DNA of 64,000 nucleotides. It comes from Dyella sp. C11. GTDB taxonomy: Bacteria > Pseudomonadota > Gammaproteobacteria > Xanthomonadales > Rhodanobacteraceae. Shown one piece after another: positions 55,683 to 64,000 of this stretch (position 1 is the stretch's first letter; every line of letters starts with the position of its first letter). The stretch spans positions 42,184 to 106,183 of the forward strand of contig NZ_QAVX01000005.1 of NCBI RefSeq assembly GCF_003121485.1, given 5' to 3'. A program made the position numbers and the translations under genes. Below the pieces are notes generated by a model. That model saw nothing but the letters and a program-made list of their open reading frames with translations, was not told where the DNA came from and made no database searches.

Positions 55683-56482
55683 CCGTTACTCCCTCTCCCC
55701 GCCGGGGAGAGGGTTGGGGTGAGGGGCTGACCTCGCGAGCGCGTTTCCCCTGTGGGAGCGCACCCTGTGCGCGACAACCGACCCGAGCGGCAACCATGAC
55801 ACGCCGCGGTCGCGCACAAGGTGCGCTCCTACAGTTAGGGCACATCCACCGCCGAACTGCTCGCATGATCACGTGCCACACGCCATGACAACCATCATGC
55901 GTGCCGCCACCTGGCTCCCTCTCCCCTCTGGGGAGAGGGTTGGGGTGAGGGGCCAACCTCGCGAGCGCTTCCCCTGTGCGTGACAACCGACCCGAGCGGC
56001 GACCATGACGCGCCGCGGTCGCGCACAAGGTGCGCTCCTACAGTTAGGGCACATCCACCGTCGAACTGCTCGCATGATCACGTGCCACACGCCATGACAA
56101 CCATCATGCGTGCCGCCACCTGGCTCCCTCTCCCCTGCGGGGAGAGGGTTGGGGTGAGGGGCCGACCTCGCGAGAGCGTTTCCCCTGCGGGCGGCAACCG
56201 AACGAAACGGCAACCATGACACGCCGCGGTCGCGCACAAGGTGCGCTCCTACAGTTAGGGCTCATCCACCGTCGAACTGCTCGCATGATCACGTGCCACA
56301 CGCCATGACAACCATCATGCGTGCCGCCACCTGGCTCCCTCTCCCCTCCGGGGAGAGGGTTGGGGTGAGGGGCCAACCTCGCGAGAACATTTCCCCTGTA
56401 GGAGCGCACCCTGTGCGCGACAACCGACCCGAGCGGCGACCATGACACGCCGCGGTCGCGCACAGGGTGCGCTCCTACAGTT
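55683..56482. repeat. tandem modular repeat array, about 210-bp unit, 3.5 copies
   Basis: Between amtB and amgK lie four modules in fixed order: the CCCTCTCC..GGAGAGGG hairpin, the phrase GACCTCGCGAG or CAACCTCGCGAG, the GTGGGAGCGCACC..CGCGAC palindrome pair, then a spacer CACGTGCCACACGCCATGAC. The hairpin starts near 55690, 55917, 56127 and 56338, so the period is about 210-227 bases. The second copy has lost about 15 bases between two CCTGTG repeats, and the third has a degraded left palindrome arm. No plausible gene is present in these 855 bases. Confidence 0.9.
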
Positions 56483-56530
56483 GGGACACGGCTCCCGCTA
56501 AGCTGCGCGTATCACCACTCGCCGCTCACC

Positions 56531-57544
56531 ATGACCACCCTCACCGACCGCGCCGCCGCCCGTCTTGCCTGGACTCGATCCGTCCTTGGCGACGCCACGC
56601 TCGAGCTTTCCTCGGCCTCGTCCGATGCCAGTTTTCGCAGTTACTGGCGCACTCAACACGACGGCAAAAGCTGGGTCGTGATGGACTCCCCGCTGGACAA
56701 GGAAGACCCACGCCCCTGGCTGGTGATCGGCGAACAGCTGGCAGCGGCTGGGATTCACGTGCCGGCGGTCTACGCGAAGGATCTCGACCAGGGCTTTCTG
56801 CTGATCGAAGACCTCGGCTCGCAGCTCTACCTGCCCGCCTTGAACGACGACACCGCCGATCGCCTCTACAGTGACGCCATGGATGCGCTGCTCTTGATGC
56901 AGGCACGCATGGCGCATACGGATCTTCCGCTGTTCGATCGCGAGCGCCTGGTAAGCGGGCTGGAAGTGATGCCCGAATGGTTTCTCCAGAAGCATCTGGG
57001 CTACACGCCCACGTGCGGCGAATGGGACGTACTGGAAGCGGCATTCAACGTCATCATCCACAACGCACTGGAACAGCCGCGCCGCTTCGTGCATCGCGAC
57101 TATCACAGCCGCAACCTGCTCATCGTCGACGACAACAATCCCGGCGTCATCGATTTCCAGGGCGCGTTATCCGGCCCCATCACCTACGACCTCGCGTCCC
57201 TGCTGCGCGATGCGTACATCGTGTGGCCGCGCGAGCGTGTCGAAGGCTGGGTGGAGTCGTATCGCCAGCGTTTGCTTGCAGCTGCCGTCATCGATGAAAA
57301 AGTAAGCCGTGAACGTTTCCTGCGCTGGTTCGATCTCACCGGCCTGCATCGCCATATCCGCGTGCTCGGCCAGTTCTACCGACTGTGGTATCGCGACGGA
57401 AAGTCCGGTTATCTCGCCGACGTGCCGCGCGTGTATCACTACGTGGTTTCCGTCGCGGAACGCTATCCCGAGCTGGCCGACTTCGTCGCGCTGCTCAAAC
57501 AGCACGCAGAAGGACGCGACCTTACGCAGGTCGCCGCGGCATGA
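56531..57544 (+). CDS. amgK: N-acetylmuramate/N-acetylglucosamine 1-kinase AmgK
   Basis: A sugar kinase that phosphorylates the anomeric carbon of N-acetylmuramic acid in the cell-wall recycling bypass of Pseudomonas and Xanthomonadales. The 337-residue protein has the aminoglycoside phosphotransferase fold: FVHRDYHSRNLLIV (catalytic Asp and Asn) and GVIDFQGALSGP (metal Asp). ASSDASFRSYWR is the nucleotide loop. Its stop overlaps the murU start as ATGA, and that pairing makes the assignment firm. Recycling by this route avoids the fosfomycin target MurA. Confidence 0.93.
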   Translation: MTTLTDRAAARLAWTRSVLGDATLELSSASSDASFRSYWRTQHDGKSWVVMDSPLDKEDPRPWLVIGEQLAAAGIHVPAVYAKDLDQGFLLIEDLGSQLYLPALNDDTADRLYSDAMDALLLMQARMAHTDLPLFDRERLVSGLEVMPEWFLQKHLGYTPTCGEWDVLEAAFNVIIHNALEQPRRFVHRDYHSRNLLIVDDNNPGVIDFQGALSGPITYDLASLLRDAYIVWPRERVEGWVESYRQRLLAAAVIDEKVSRERFLRWFDLTGLHRHIRVLGQFYRLWYRDGKSGYLADVPRVYHYVVSVAERYPELADFVALLKQHAEGRDLTQVAAA

Positions 57545-58245
57545 GGCATGCACTGATCTTTGCTGCGGGACTCGGCGAGCGCATGCGTCCGCTGACCGAT
57601 CACACGCCCAAGCCCTTGCTGGAAGCGGGCGGCAAGCGTCTCATCGAATGGCATCTGGAAAAACTTGCCGCCATCGATGTGCGCTACGTGGTGATCAACA
57701 CCTCGCACCTGGCCGACCAGTTTCCCGAGGCGCTGGGCGATGGCTCGCGCTGGGGCATGCGCATCCGTTACGCGTACGAAGGCCCCACGCCGCTGGAAAC
57801 CGGCGGCGGCATGCTCAATGCGCTGCCCCTGCTGGGCTCCGAGCCTTTCATCGTGATCAGCGCCGACGTGTGGACCGACATGGATTTCTCGACGCTGCCC
57901 GTCGAGCCACGCGGCGTCGGTCATCTGCTGATGGTCGACAACGCGCCCCATCATCCCCTCGGCGATTTTTCACTGGACGCTCAGGGGCTGATTCACGCTG
58001 ACGACAGCGCGCCGCGACTCACCTACAGCGGCATCGGCGTTTTTCGCCGCGAGCTTCTCGATGCGTGGCAGGACGTGGCGCATGACGCGGCCGCGAAGGA
58101 AACGCCGCCCCGCTTCAAGCTGCGCCCGCTGCTTGAGCGCGCCATCGCTCGCCGCGAGCTGACCGGCAGCCACTACCGGGGCGCATGGACCGATGTGGGA
58201 ACACCGCAGCGCCTCAAGGAACTGGACGAACGTCTACGCCGCTGA
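57541..58245 (+). CDS. murU: N-acetylmuramate alpha-1-phosphate uridylyltransferase MurU
   Basis: A nucleotidyltransferase that turns MurNAc-1-phosphate and UTP into UDP-MurNAc. The 234 residues start MRHALIFAAGLGERMRPLTD, the nucleotide-binding GxGxRxxPLT loop. KPLLEAGGKRLIEWHLEKL, ETGGGMLNALP and ISADVWTDMDF (metal Asp) follow. YSGIGVFRREL and WTDVGTPQRLKEL are family endings. The ATGA overlap with amgK fixes the start; in-frame codons upstream lie inside amgK. Confidence 0.94.
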   Translation: MRHALIFAAGLGERMRPLTDHTPKPLLEAGGKRLIEWHLEKLAAIDVRYVVINTSHLADQFPEALGDGSRWGMRIRYAYEGPTPLETGGGMLNALPLLGSEPFIVISADVWTDMDFSTLPVEPRGVGHLLMVDNAPHHPLGDFSLDAQGLIHADDSAPRLTYSGIGVFRRELLDAWQDVAHDAAAKETPPRFKLRPLLERAIARRELTGSHYRGAWTDVGTPQRLKELDERLRR

Positions 58246-58388
58246 GGCAGCCCGGCGAAAGGTAACCTGCGCAAAATCCTGCCGGTTGGATGCCGCCGCA
58301 AGCCGGAGGTATCCTGAACCGCCCGGTTCTGTAGTGCCTCGCATCGCCCCGCTGCAGGACCGACACGTTTCCTCGCAAGGTGTCGACG

Positions 58389-59504
58389 ATGTCCGAACTG
58401 TGGTCCCATCTGGTCAGCTGGTTCGCCAGCCACGGCGTGCTGCCGGTGCTGCAATTCCTGCATCTGGAAGGCCTGGCCGGCGATCCGAGCGACATCTCCG
58501 CCTCGCTGCTCATCGCCGCGTTCCAGCTGTGCGTGATCGGACTTATCTTCCGTCCGCTGGAAAGCATCGTGCCCGCGGAGAAGTGGGAAAACCGCAAACT
58601 CACCAGCGTGGACTTCCAGTACACGGTGATGATGCTGGTCGGCATCTTTCCGATCTTCAGCTATCTCATCCTCACGCCCATCGCCAACTACTTTGGCGGA
58701 CCCGACACCGGCCCGGGCGATGCCAGCGCCTCGCCGCTCGCCATCACGCACTGGGTGCCCTGGCTGAAGCAGCATCCGTGGCTGCTGTTCGGCTGCTACT
58801 ACGTGGTTTACGACCTGGTGTACTACTGGATGCATCGCCTGCAACACGCCCTGCCGTGGTGGTGGGCGCTGCACAGCATGCATCACAGCACGCGCCAGAT
58901 GAGTTGCTGGACGAACGATCGCGGCAGCCTTATCGATGGCTTCATCCAGTCGATGATTCTCGCCTGCGTCGGCATCGTGATGGGCGTGGAACCCGAACAG
59001 TTCGCATGGCTGGTGCTGATGGGTGAACTGGTGCAGAACTTCTCGCACGCCAACGTACGCATCGCCTTCGGCCCGGTGTTCAACCGCGTGCTCGTATCGC
59101 CCAAGTTCCACCGCCTGCATCACATGCTGGTGGACCCCACCCGCCCCAACCTGCACAACTGCAACTTCGGCCAGGTGTTCTCCATCTGGGACGTGATCTT
59201 CGGCACCGCGCTCTACAACGAACCGCTGCGCCCCACCGGCGTGGGTGACCCGATGGTGGATGACGACAACAACCGCAACCTGGTCGGCCTGCACTGGAAT
59301 GCCGCCAAGCGCTTCTGGGGTTCGGTGCGCCGGCTGGAAGGCTGGAAGTTCGGCGAAGTGGCTTTTGGTCCGGATTACCGGCCGATTCCGGTGGATCAGC
59401 TGGATCTGCATGGGCTGGCGCATCATGTGATGCAGCCGGCCAAGTCGGTGGACGAAACCCTGGGTGAAACCGCGCCCTCCCGCGAATCTGCCGAACCTGC
59501 CTGA
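58389..59504 (+). CDS. sterol desaturase/fatty acid hydroxylase family membrane protein
   Basis: A 371-residue di-iron membrane hydroxylase. Four or so helices carry the histidine clusters WMHRLQH, HSMHHSTRQM and FHRLHHMLVD, with further His in NFSHANVR and LHNCNF, which ligate two irons. Bacterial members hydroxylate or desaturate lipids, carotenoids or hopanoids; the target here is unknown. The ATG at 58389 has AAGG upstream; a GTG at 58380 is possible. It follows murU by 143 bases and may have its own promoter. Confidence 0.88.
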   Translation: MSELWSHLVSWFASHGVLPVLQFLHLEGLAGDPSDISASLLIAAFQLCVIGLIFRPLESIVPAEKWENRKLTSVDFQYTVMMLVGIFPIFSYLILTPIANYFGGPDTGPGDASASPLAITHWVPWLKQHPWLLFGCYYVVYDLVYYWMHRLQHALPWWWALHSMHHSTRQMSCWTNDRGSLIDGFIQSMILACVGIVMGVEPEQFAWLVLMGELVQNFSHANVRIAFGPVFNRVLVSPKFHRLHHMLVDPTRPNLHNCNFGQVFSIWDVIFGTALYNEPLRPTGVGDPMVDDDNNRNLVGLHWNAAKRFWGSVRRLEGWKFGEVAFGPDYRPIPVDQLDLHGLAHHVMQPAKSVDETLGETAPSRESAEPA

Positions 59505-59577
59505 TCCCGAATCCGGCGACCCGACCGACGGTACACTGAGTCCCTCCGGGCCGTGATGGCTCGACAGGGAGTCTTTC

Positions 59578-60513
59578 TTGTCAGCCACGTCCACTCATGC
59601 GCCTCACGGAACGACCCTCCTGGACGGTCGCGATGGCATACGGTTCGTCAAGCCATCCGGCAGCAGTTATCAACCCTGCGTCGATTTCATCCGCCACAGC
59701 GCAGACGACAAACTGATTCTCTGGCTGCAAGCCATTCCCGACCATGACGCCGTAGCCATGCTTTTGAGCTGCGATGGCGTGGAGCACGTCCATCGAGTGC
59801 ATGTGCAGACTCGTCACCTGGAAGATCCGTCGCGACTTTCATCGCTCCATCATCTCCGTACCTTCGGCGCCGATGATGCGATCGCGATGGACTTCCGTCA
59901 CATGGCCCGGCTATGGGCGCTGGGTGGCGTCTGGTCCGAGCACTGGCAAGGTCTGGAACACTGCACTTCGCTTCGCAGCCTGCATGTCTCCGCCTTCCAG
60001 CGTAAGTCGTTCGAATCCCTGCCTCTGATCGAACAATACGAGGACCTGACGCTCATCCAGACTCGCGTTGCCTCACTCCGAGGACTGGAACAGGCGAGCA
60101 AGCTCACGCATCTGTCGATTTCGCATGCTTCCGCCCTCGTTGATATCAGTGCGCTCGGCTCGTCGAAGTCGCTTCGGCGCGTCGAATTTGATGGATGCAG
60201 GAAGATTCACGACTTCAGTGTCATCGGGCAGCTGGAACAACTTGAGCTGCTCAGCCTGCACCGCTGCGGCACCATCGCATCGCTGGGATTCATAAGACGG
60301 AATGTGCATTTGCGTGGTTTGGGACTGATCGAAACGCGACCCGCCGATCTCGACCTCAGCCCATGCATGGATCATCCGACGCTGCGGCATTTCGGTGCAA
60401 CGGCATTTCGCGGCGCCACGCCTAGCGTAAGAAACGTGGAGAAAGCGCTGGAGGCGCGAAGCCAAGCTCAAGCTTCGTCATCCGGTTCCTCGCACGATCA
60501 AGTTCTGCACTAA
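59578..60513 (+). CDS. orphan leucine-rich-repeat-like protein
   Basis: I do not recognise a named family. The 311-residue soluble protein has four to five irregular leucine-rich units between about 85 and 260: HLRTFG, SLRSLHVSAF, KLTHLSISHASALVDISALG, SLRRVEFDGCRKIHDFSVIG, QLELLSLHRCGTIASLGFI and HLRGLGLIETRPADLDLSPC. The spacing resembles bacterial LRR. There is no signal peptide and the C-terminus is Ser/Gln/Ala-rich. Translation seems to start at TTG (59578), because GGGAG lies six bases upstream and no ATG fits. The base composition looks less GC-rich than its neighbours, a mild hint of transfer. Possible roles are ligand binding or immunity to a toxin; none is shown. Confidence 0.6.
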   Translation: MSATSTHAPHGTTLLDGRDGIRFVKPSGSSYQPCVDFIRHSADDKLILWLQAIPDHDAVAMLLSCDGVEHVHRVHVQTRHLEDPSRLSSLHHLRTFGADDAIAMDFRHMARLWALGGVWSEHWQGLEHCTSLRSLHVSAFQRKSFESLPLIEQYEDLTLIQTRVASLRGLEQASKLTHLSISHASALVDISALGSSKSLRRVEFDGCRKIHDFSVIGQLEQLELLSLHRCGTIASLGFIRRNVHLRGLGLIETRPADLDLSPCMDHPTLRHFGATAFRGATPSVRNVEKALEARSQAQASSSGSSHDQVLH

Positions 60514-60514
60514 A

Positions 60515-60546
60515 GAAAAGGCCCGGGAAATCCCGGGCCTTTTCCT
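60515..60546. terminator. bidirectional rho-independent terminator
   Basis: AAAAGGCCCGGGA and TCCCGGGCCTTTT form a perfect stem of 13 bp around two bases, with A and T runs on both sides. It lies just past the stop of the leucine-rich-like gene and 25 bases before the secF stop, so it ends both transcripts. Confidence 0.93.
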
Positions 60547-60570
60547 TTCCATCGGAGCCTTGAGTCGCAC

Positions 60571-61536
60571 TTACGGACGACGCGCCAGCTCCGGGTTTTC
60601 CTTGGTCTTGGGCATCAGGTCCTGCTTGGACACGCCCAGCCACAGCAGGATCGGGCTCGCCACGAAGATCGAGGAGAGCGTACCGACCACGATGCCGATC
60701 AGCATGGTGATGGCGAAGCCGTGCACGGCCGGGCCGCCGAAGAAGTACAGCGCGGCCATGGTGATGCCGGTGAACAGCGCGGTGATGATGGTTCGCGACA
60801 GCGTGTTGTTGATCGAGCGGTTGAGGATCTCTTCCGGCTCGGCCTTGCGGGCGAGGCGGAACAGTTCGCGCACGCGGTCGAACACCACCACCTTGTCGTT
60901 GATGGAGTAACCGATCACCGCCAGCACCGAGGCAAGCACCGTCAGGTCGAATTCGCGCTGCGTCAACGCGAAGATGCCGACCGTTACCAGCGCGTCGTGA
61001 GCCTCGGTGGCAATGGCCGCCACGGCGAAGCGCCACTCGAAGCGGATGCCCAGGTACAGGCCGATGCCCAGCACCACCACGATGGCGGCCACGATACCGT
61101 CACTGCGCAGTTCCTCGCCCACGGCGGAACCCACGTAGTCGCGGCTCTTCAGCTTGGCATCGGGACGCGCGACCTGCAGCACCTTGGTCACGTCTTCGGC
61201 GATCTTGTCCAGGTTCACCTTGCCGCCGTCGGCCACGCCCGAGTTCGGGTCGTCCTTGGGCTGCAGGCGAACGGAGACTTCCTTGGTGCCGCCCAGGCTC
61301 TGCACCAGGGCATGCTCCATGCCGCCCTTTTCGAGGGCGTCGCGGACTTCACCGACCTGCACCGGCTGGTCGTAGTCCATCACCAGCGACACGCCGCCGG
61401 TGAAATCCAGACCGTAGTTCAGGTGCTTTACCGAGATCAGCACGACGGAGGCGACCATCAGCAGGATGGCGAGACCGACGGAGAACTTCCTCATGCCGAG
61501 GAAGTTCACGTTTGCGTTGTGGTTGAAGATTTCCAT
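60571..61536 (-). CDS. secF: protein translocase subunit SecF
   Basis: A 321-residue partner of SecD that pulls secreted proteins across the membrane with proton energy. Six helices are seen with the large periplasmic loop after the first. GLDFTGGVSLVMDYD is the SecF/SecD signature, and YSINDKVVVFDRVRE is the conserved cytosolic/TM4 block. It follows secD by 16 bases and precedes a strong terminator. Confidence 0.96.
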   Translation of the reverse strand: MEIFNHNANVNFLGMRKFSVGLAILLMVASVVLISVKHLNYGLDFTGGVSLVMDYDQPVQVGEVRDALEKGGMEHALVQSLGGTKEVSVRLQPKDDPNSGVADGGKVNLDKIAEDVTKVLQVARPDAKLKSRDYVGSAVGEELRSDGIVAAIVVVLGIGLYLGIRFEWRFAVAAIATEAHDALVTVGIFALTQREFDLTVLASVLAVIGYSINDKVVVFDRVRELFRLARKAEPEEILNRSINNTLSRTIITALFTGITMAALYFFGGPAVHGFAITMLIGIVVGTLSSIFVASPILLWLGVSKQDLMPKTKENPELARRP

Positions 61537-61552
61537 GATTGATTGTTCCTCT

Positions 61553-63424
61553 TCAGACCGACAACGTCTTGAGCTTGCGATGACCGTGGATCAGCGCGGT
61601 GATGGCGTGCGTCACGGTGACCGAGGTGAACATCGAGGTCAAAATACCGATCAGCAGCGTCACACCGAAGCCCTTGATCGGGCCGGAGCCCATCGTGGTC
61701 AGCGCGAGCGCGGCGATAAGGTGGGTGACGTTGGCGTCGAGAATGGTGGCCCACGCCTTGTCGTAACCGGCGCGAATGGCTGCATGCGGCGACGAACCAT
61801 TACGCAATTCTTCGCGTATGCGTTCGCAGATCAGCACGTTCGCGTCGATCGCCATACCCAGCGTCAGCACGATACCGGCGATGCCCGGCATGGTCAGCGT
61901 GACGCCGATGGCCGACATCACGGCAATCAGGATCACCAGGTTGAAGAACAGCGCGATATCGGCCACCAGGCCGAACAGCTTGTAGTAAACCGCAGCGGCC
62001 AGCAGCACCAGGGCAAGGCCGAGCGTCACGGCACGCAGGCCCTTGGCGATGTTGTCCTGGCCAAGGCTAGGACCGATCACGCGCTCTTCGACAATGTCGA
62101 CAGCTGCCGCCAGCGAGCCGCCCTTGAGCAGCAGTGCCAGCTCGGAGGCTTCCTTCGGACTGCGCAGGCCGGTGGTCTGGAAGTTCTTGCCGAACACGCC
62201 ATTGATGGTGGCGTAGTTGATCACCTCTTCGGTGACCTTGGGCGTGCGCACTTCCTTGCCGTCGACCACCTTGGTGTCGACCACGCGCTCCACATACACC
62301 ACGCCCATCGGCTTGCCGACGTTGCCAGTGGTGAAGTCCAGCATCTTCTTGGCACCTGCCGCATTCAGCGTGACCGACACGGCGGGCGAACCGCTCTGCT
62401 GGTCGAACGAGGACGAGGCATCCACCAGCTGGTCGCCGGTGACGATGATGTTCTTGCTGAGCAGGTACGGACGGCCGTCGCGATCCTTGTAGAGGCGCGC
62501 ATCCGGCGGAATGATGCCCGAGCGGGCGGCATCCACGGCCTGCTGCGGCGTGCCGTAACCCGCACGGTATTCCAGCGTGGCCACGGCACCGATGAGCTTC
62601 TTCGCTTCGGCCGTGTCCTGCACGCCAGCCAGCTCGACCACGATGCGGCTGTCGCCCTGCTGTTGGATGATCGGCTCGGACACGCCCAGCGCGTTGATGC
62701 GGTTACGCAGCGTGCCCAGGTTCTGGCGAATCGTGTTGAGCGAAAGCTCGCGCAGCTTGTCCGGACGCACCACGGCGTTGAGCGGGAAGCGGTCGCCGGT
62801 GGCGTTGCCGTCCGTCACGGTGAGGTCGGGATAGTCGGCAGAAATGGCGTTGGCGGCAGCGGTACGGTCCTCGGCGGACTTCAGCACCACGGACACGCCC
62901 TGCCCGCGCTGCGCGTTGCGCACCACGGATTCGTAGCGGATGTTCTTTTCGCGCAACAGGCTGCGGATGTCATCCGCATAGCGCGTTTCCTGCTTGTCGA
63001 CCACGTCGTCCAGGTCGACCTGCATGAGGAAGTGCACGCCGCCCTGCAAGTCCAGGCCCAGCGGCATGGAGTGCGCGCCGATCGCGGTGAGCCAGTGCGG
63101 CACCGTCGACTTCAGGTTGAAAGCAACCGTGTAGTCGTCGCCCAGCGCGGCCTTGATCGCGTCAGAGGCGCTCTTCTGCAAGTCGGCGTTGGTGAAGCTC
63201 GCCAGCAGATGGTCACCATTGAGCTCGATGCCCGAACTGGCGACGTTCGCCTTCTTCAGCGCGTCGGCCACCTTCTGCTCAAGCGCCTGGTCGACCGTGC
63301 CGTTGCGGTTCGCCGTGATCTGCACGGCGGGTACCGGCAGGAACACGTTGGGCAACGCATAGACAATACCGAGCACCAATACGATGGCGACCAGCGCATA
63401 TTTCCAGCGTGGAAAATCACTCAT
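61553..63424 (-). CDS. secD: protein translocase subunit SecD
   Basis: A 623-residue membrane protein of the SecDF complex, near the E. coli length (615). The first helix (YALVAIVLVLGIVYALPN) is followed by the large P1 periplasmic domain; MPLGLDLQGGVHFLMQVDLD is the signature, and IVVELAGVQDTAEAKKLIGA is the usual P1 motif. The C-terminal five helices include GIVLTLGMAIDANVLICERI, which holds the proton-relay Asp, and GFGVTLLIGILTSMFTSV. It lies between yajC (88 bases upstream) and secF. Confidence 0.96.
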   Translation of the reverse strand: MSDFPRWKYALVAIVLVLGIVYALPNVFLPVPAVQITANRNGTVDQALEQKVADALKKANVASSGIELNGDHLLASFTNADLQKSASDAIKAALGDDYTVAFNLKSTVPHWLTAIGAHSMPLGLDLQGGVHFLMQVDLDDVVDKQETRYADDIRSLLREKNIRYESVVRNAQRGQGVSVVLKSAEDRTAAANAISADYPDLTVTDGNATGDRFPLNAVVRPDKLRELSLNTIRQNLGTLRNRINALGVSEPIIQQQGDSRIVVELAGVQDTAEAKKLIGAVATLEYRAGYGTPQQAVDAARSGIIPPDARLYKDRDGRPYLLSKNIIVTGDQLVDASSSFDQQSGSPAVSVTLNAAGAKKMLDFTTGNVGKPMGVVYVERVVDTKVVDGKEVRTPKVTEEVINYATINGVFGKNFQTTGLRSPKEASELALLLKGGSLAAAVDIVEERVIGPSLGQDNIAKGLRAVTLGLALVLLAAAVYYKLFGLVADIALFFNLVILIAVMSAIGVTLTMPGIAGIVLTLGMAIDANVLICERIREELRNGSSPHAAIRAGYDKAWATILDANVTHLIAALALTTMGSGPIKGFGVTLLIGILTSMFTSVTVTHAITALIHGHRKLKTLSV

Positions 63425-63512
63425 GCCTTGAATCCGTCAAAAGCCGCGGCATGAGGCAGCCGCGGCGAGCAATGCATCGTGGTGACCGGGGCCCCTCAAC
63501 CCCGGCAAGTCG

Positions 63513-63848
63513 TCAGGACGACTTCAGCGTGCCCTTCGGCAGCACCTGCTGCACGGCACCCTTCTGCAGCTTGATCTTCACGTTCGGAGCGATCTCGACC
63601 GTGACGAAGCTCTCACCGATCTCGTCCACGCGACCGGCGATGCCGCCGTTGGTGACCACCTCGTCGCCCTTGGCGAGAGCGGAGATCATGGAACGATGTT
63701 CCTTCTGGCGCTTCATCTGCGGGCGGATCATGACGAAGAACATGACCACGATCAGCAGCACCGGCAGGGCCAGGCCAAAGAGCGGGTTGCCCTGTGCGCC
63801 GGCAGCCGGAGCGGCCTGGGCCATCACGAAAGACATCGGAAAAGTCAT
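63513..63848 (-). CDS. yajC: Sec translocon accessory protein YajC
   Basis: A small inner-membrane subunit of the SecDF-YajC complex. One helix (LALPVLLIVVMFFVMI) is followed by a basic RPQMKRQKEHRSMISALAKG and the beta-rich tail GDEVVTNGGIAGRVDEIGES, all family hallmarks. I give the start at 63848 (112 residues); 63836 (MSFVMAQ) is equally plausible and nearer to the E. coli form, and neither has a clear ribosome site. An in-frame start at 63941 adds unrelated residues. tgt commonly precedes yajC but would be beyond the window edge. The last 150 bases hold no gene I can support. Confidence 0.93.
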   Translation of the reverse strand: MTFPMSFVMAQAAPAAGAQGNPLFGLALPVLLIVVMFFVMIRPQMKRQKEHRSMISALAKGDEVVTNGGIAGRVDEIGESFVTVEIAPNVKIKLQKGAVQQVLPKGTLKSS

Positions 63849-64000
63849 CAGCTTGTCTCGCAAGTTGCGGTATCGACAGGGTTTTCCGCCGAAACCTGAT
63901 AAAAGATCGTGGATTATGCCACGCGCCCCCGGGCCCTGCATGCGTCACAAGGCCAGCCCGACGCAGGTTCTGGCGTCAAAACGGTCGGATTCCAAGGGGG

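Noticed and set aside
55683-56482. short ORFs in the tandem array
   Set aside because: They repeat with the array period and encode low-complexity peptides without start signals.
61466-63454. 662-residue open frame antisense to secD
   Set aside because: Shadow of secD, which has all family signatures.

Overview
The window is a GC-rich (roughly 65%) chromosomal segment from a gammaproteobacterium of the Xanthomonadales. Rhodanobacteraceae (a Dyella, Luteibacter or Rhodanobacter relative) is the best guess. The basis is gene content: a PilV-W-X-Y1-E minor pilin cluster beside rapA, a regulated SUF operon, AmgK/MurU cell-wall recycling, an M13 peptidase, and dispersed palindromes of the form GTGGGAGCGCACC..GCGCGAC. 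I ran no alignment, so the genus is an inference. Coding density is high. I see no phage, insertion sequence, CRISPR array, rRNA or tRNA.

Layout. 1-714: repeat array of paired palindromes. 732-5046: panE, then a Fur-box-controlled TonB-dependent siderophore receptor and its PiuC/YbiX dioxygenase partner. 5097-14404: type IV pilus minor pilin operon on the minus strand (pilV, pilW, pilX, a 1941-residue pilY1, pilE and a terminal FimU/GspH-like pseudopilin). 14664-29713: housekeeping and accessory genes (rapA, amino-acid permease, rhomboid protease, glyoxalase I, NlpC/P60 hydrolase, YggS, M20 peptidase, ComEA-like protein, SET protein, GNAT, HutD, and an M1 peptidase coupled to an unknown membrane protein).

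29790-34532 is the most unusual block. It is a five-gene minus-strand operon: a PepSY membrane protein, a DUF2271 protein carrying an ApbE flavinylation motif, a DUF4198 protein whose mature N-terminus is predicted to be histidine, the flavin transferase ApbE, and a membrane-anchored CysJ-like flavoreductase. Together they look like a machine that moves electrons from NAD(P)H in the cytosol to a covalently flavinylated periplasmic protein. A Fur-like site lies between it and a divergent two-component system (34771-36920), which suggests a role in iron (or another metal) reduction.

37131-39289: class-III aminotransferase and HAD phosphatase pair. 39524-44581: tripartite ABC efflux operon (TolC-like lipoprotein, FtsX-type permease, ATPase, HlyD-type adaptor) ending in a MipA-like outer membrane protein. 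44603-47651: GNAT and Rieske pair, then M13 peptidase. 48157-53665: SUF iron-sulfur assembly operon (Rrf2 regulator, sufB, sufC, sufD, sufS) with a palindrome over the predicted -10. 54010-55675: glnK-amtB ammonium module. 55683-56482: tandem modular repeat array. 56531-58245: amgK-murU. 58389-60513: sterol-desaturase family protein and an orphan leucine-rich protein. 60571-63848: secF, secD, yajC.

Iron runs through much of the window: two Fur-like sites, a siderophore receptor with PiuC, a likely reductase cassette, and Fe-S cluster assembly with its own regulator. Many operons show ATGA or TAATG stop/start overlaps, which suggests translational coupling.
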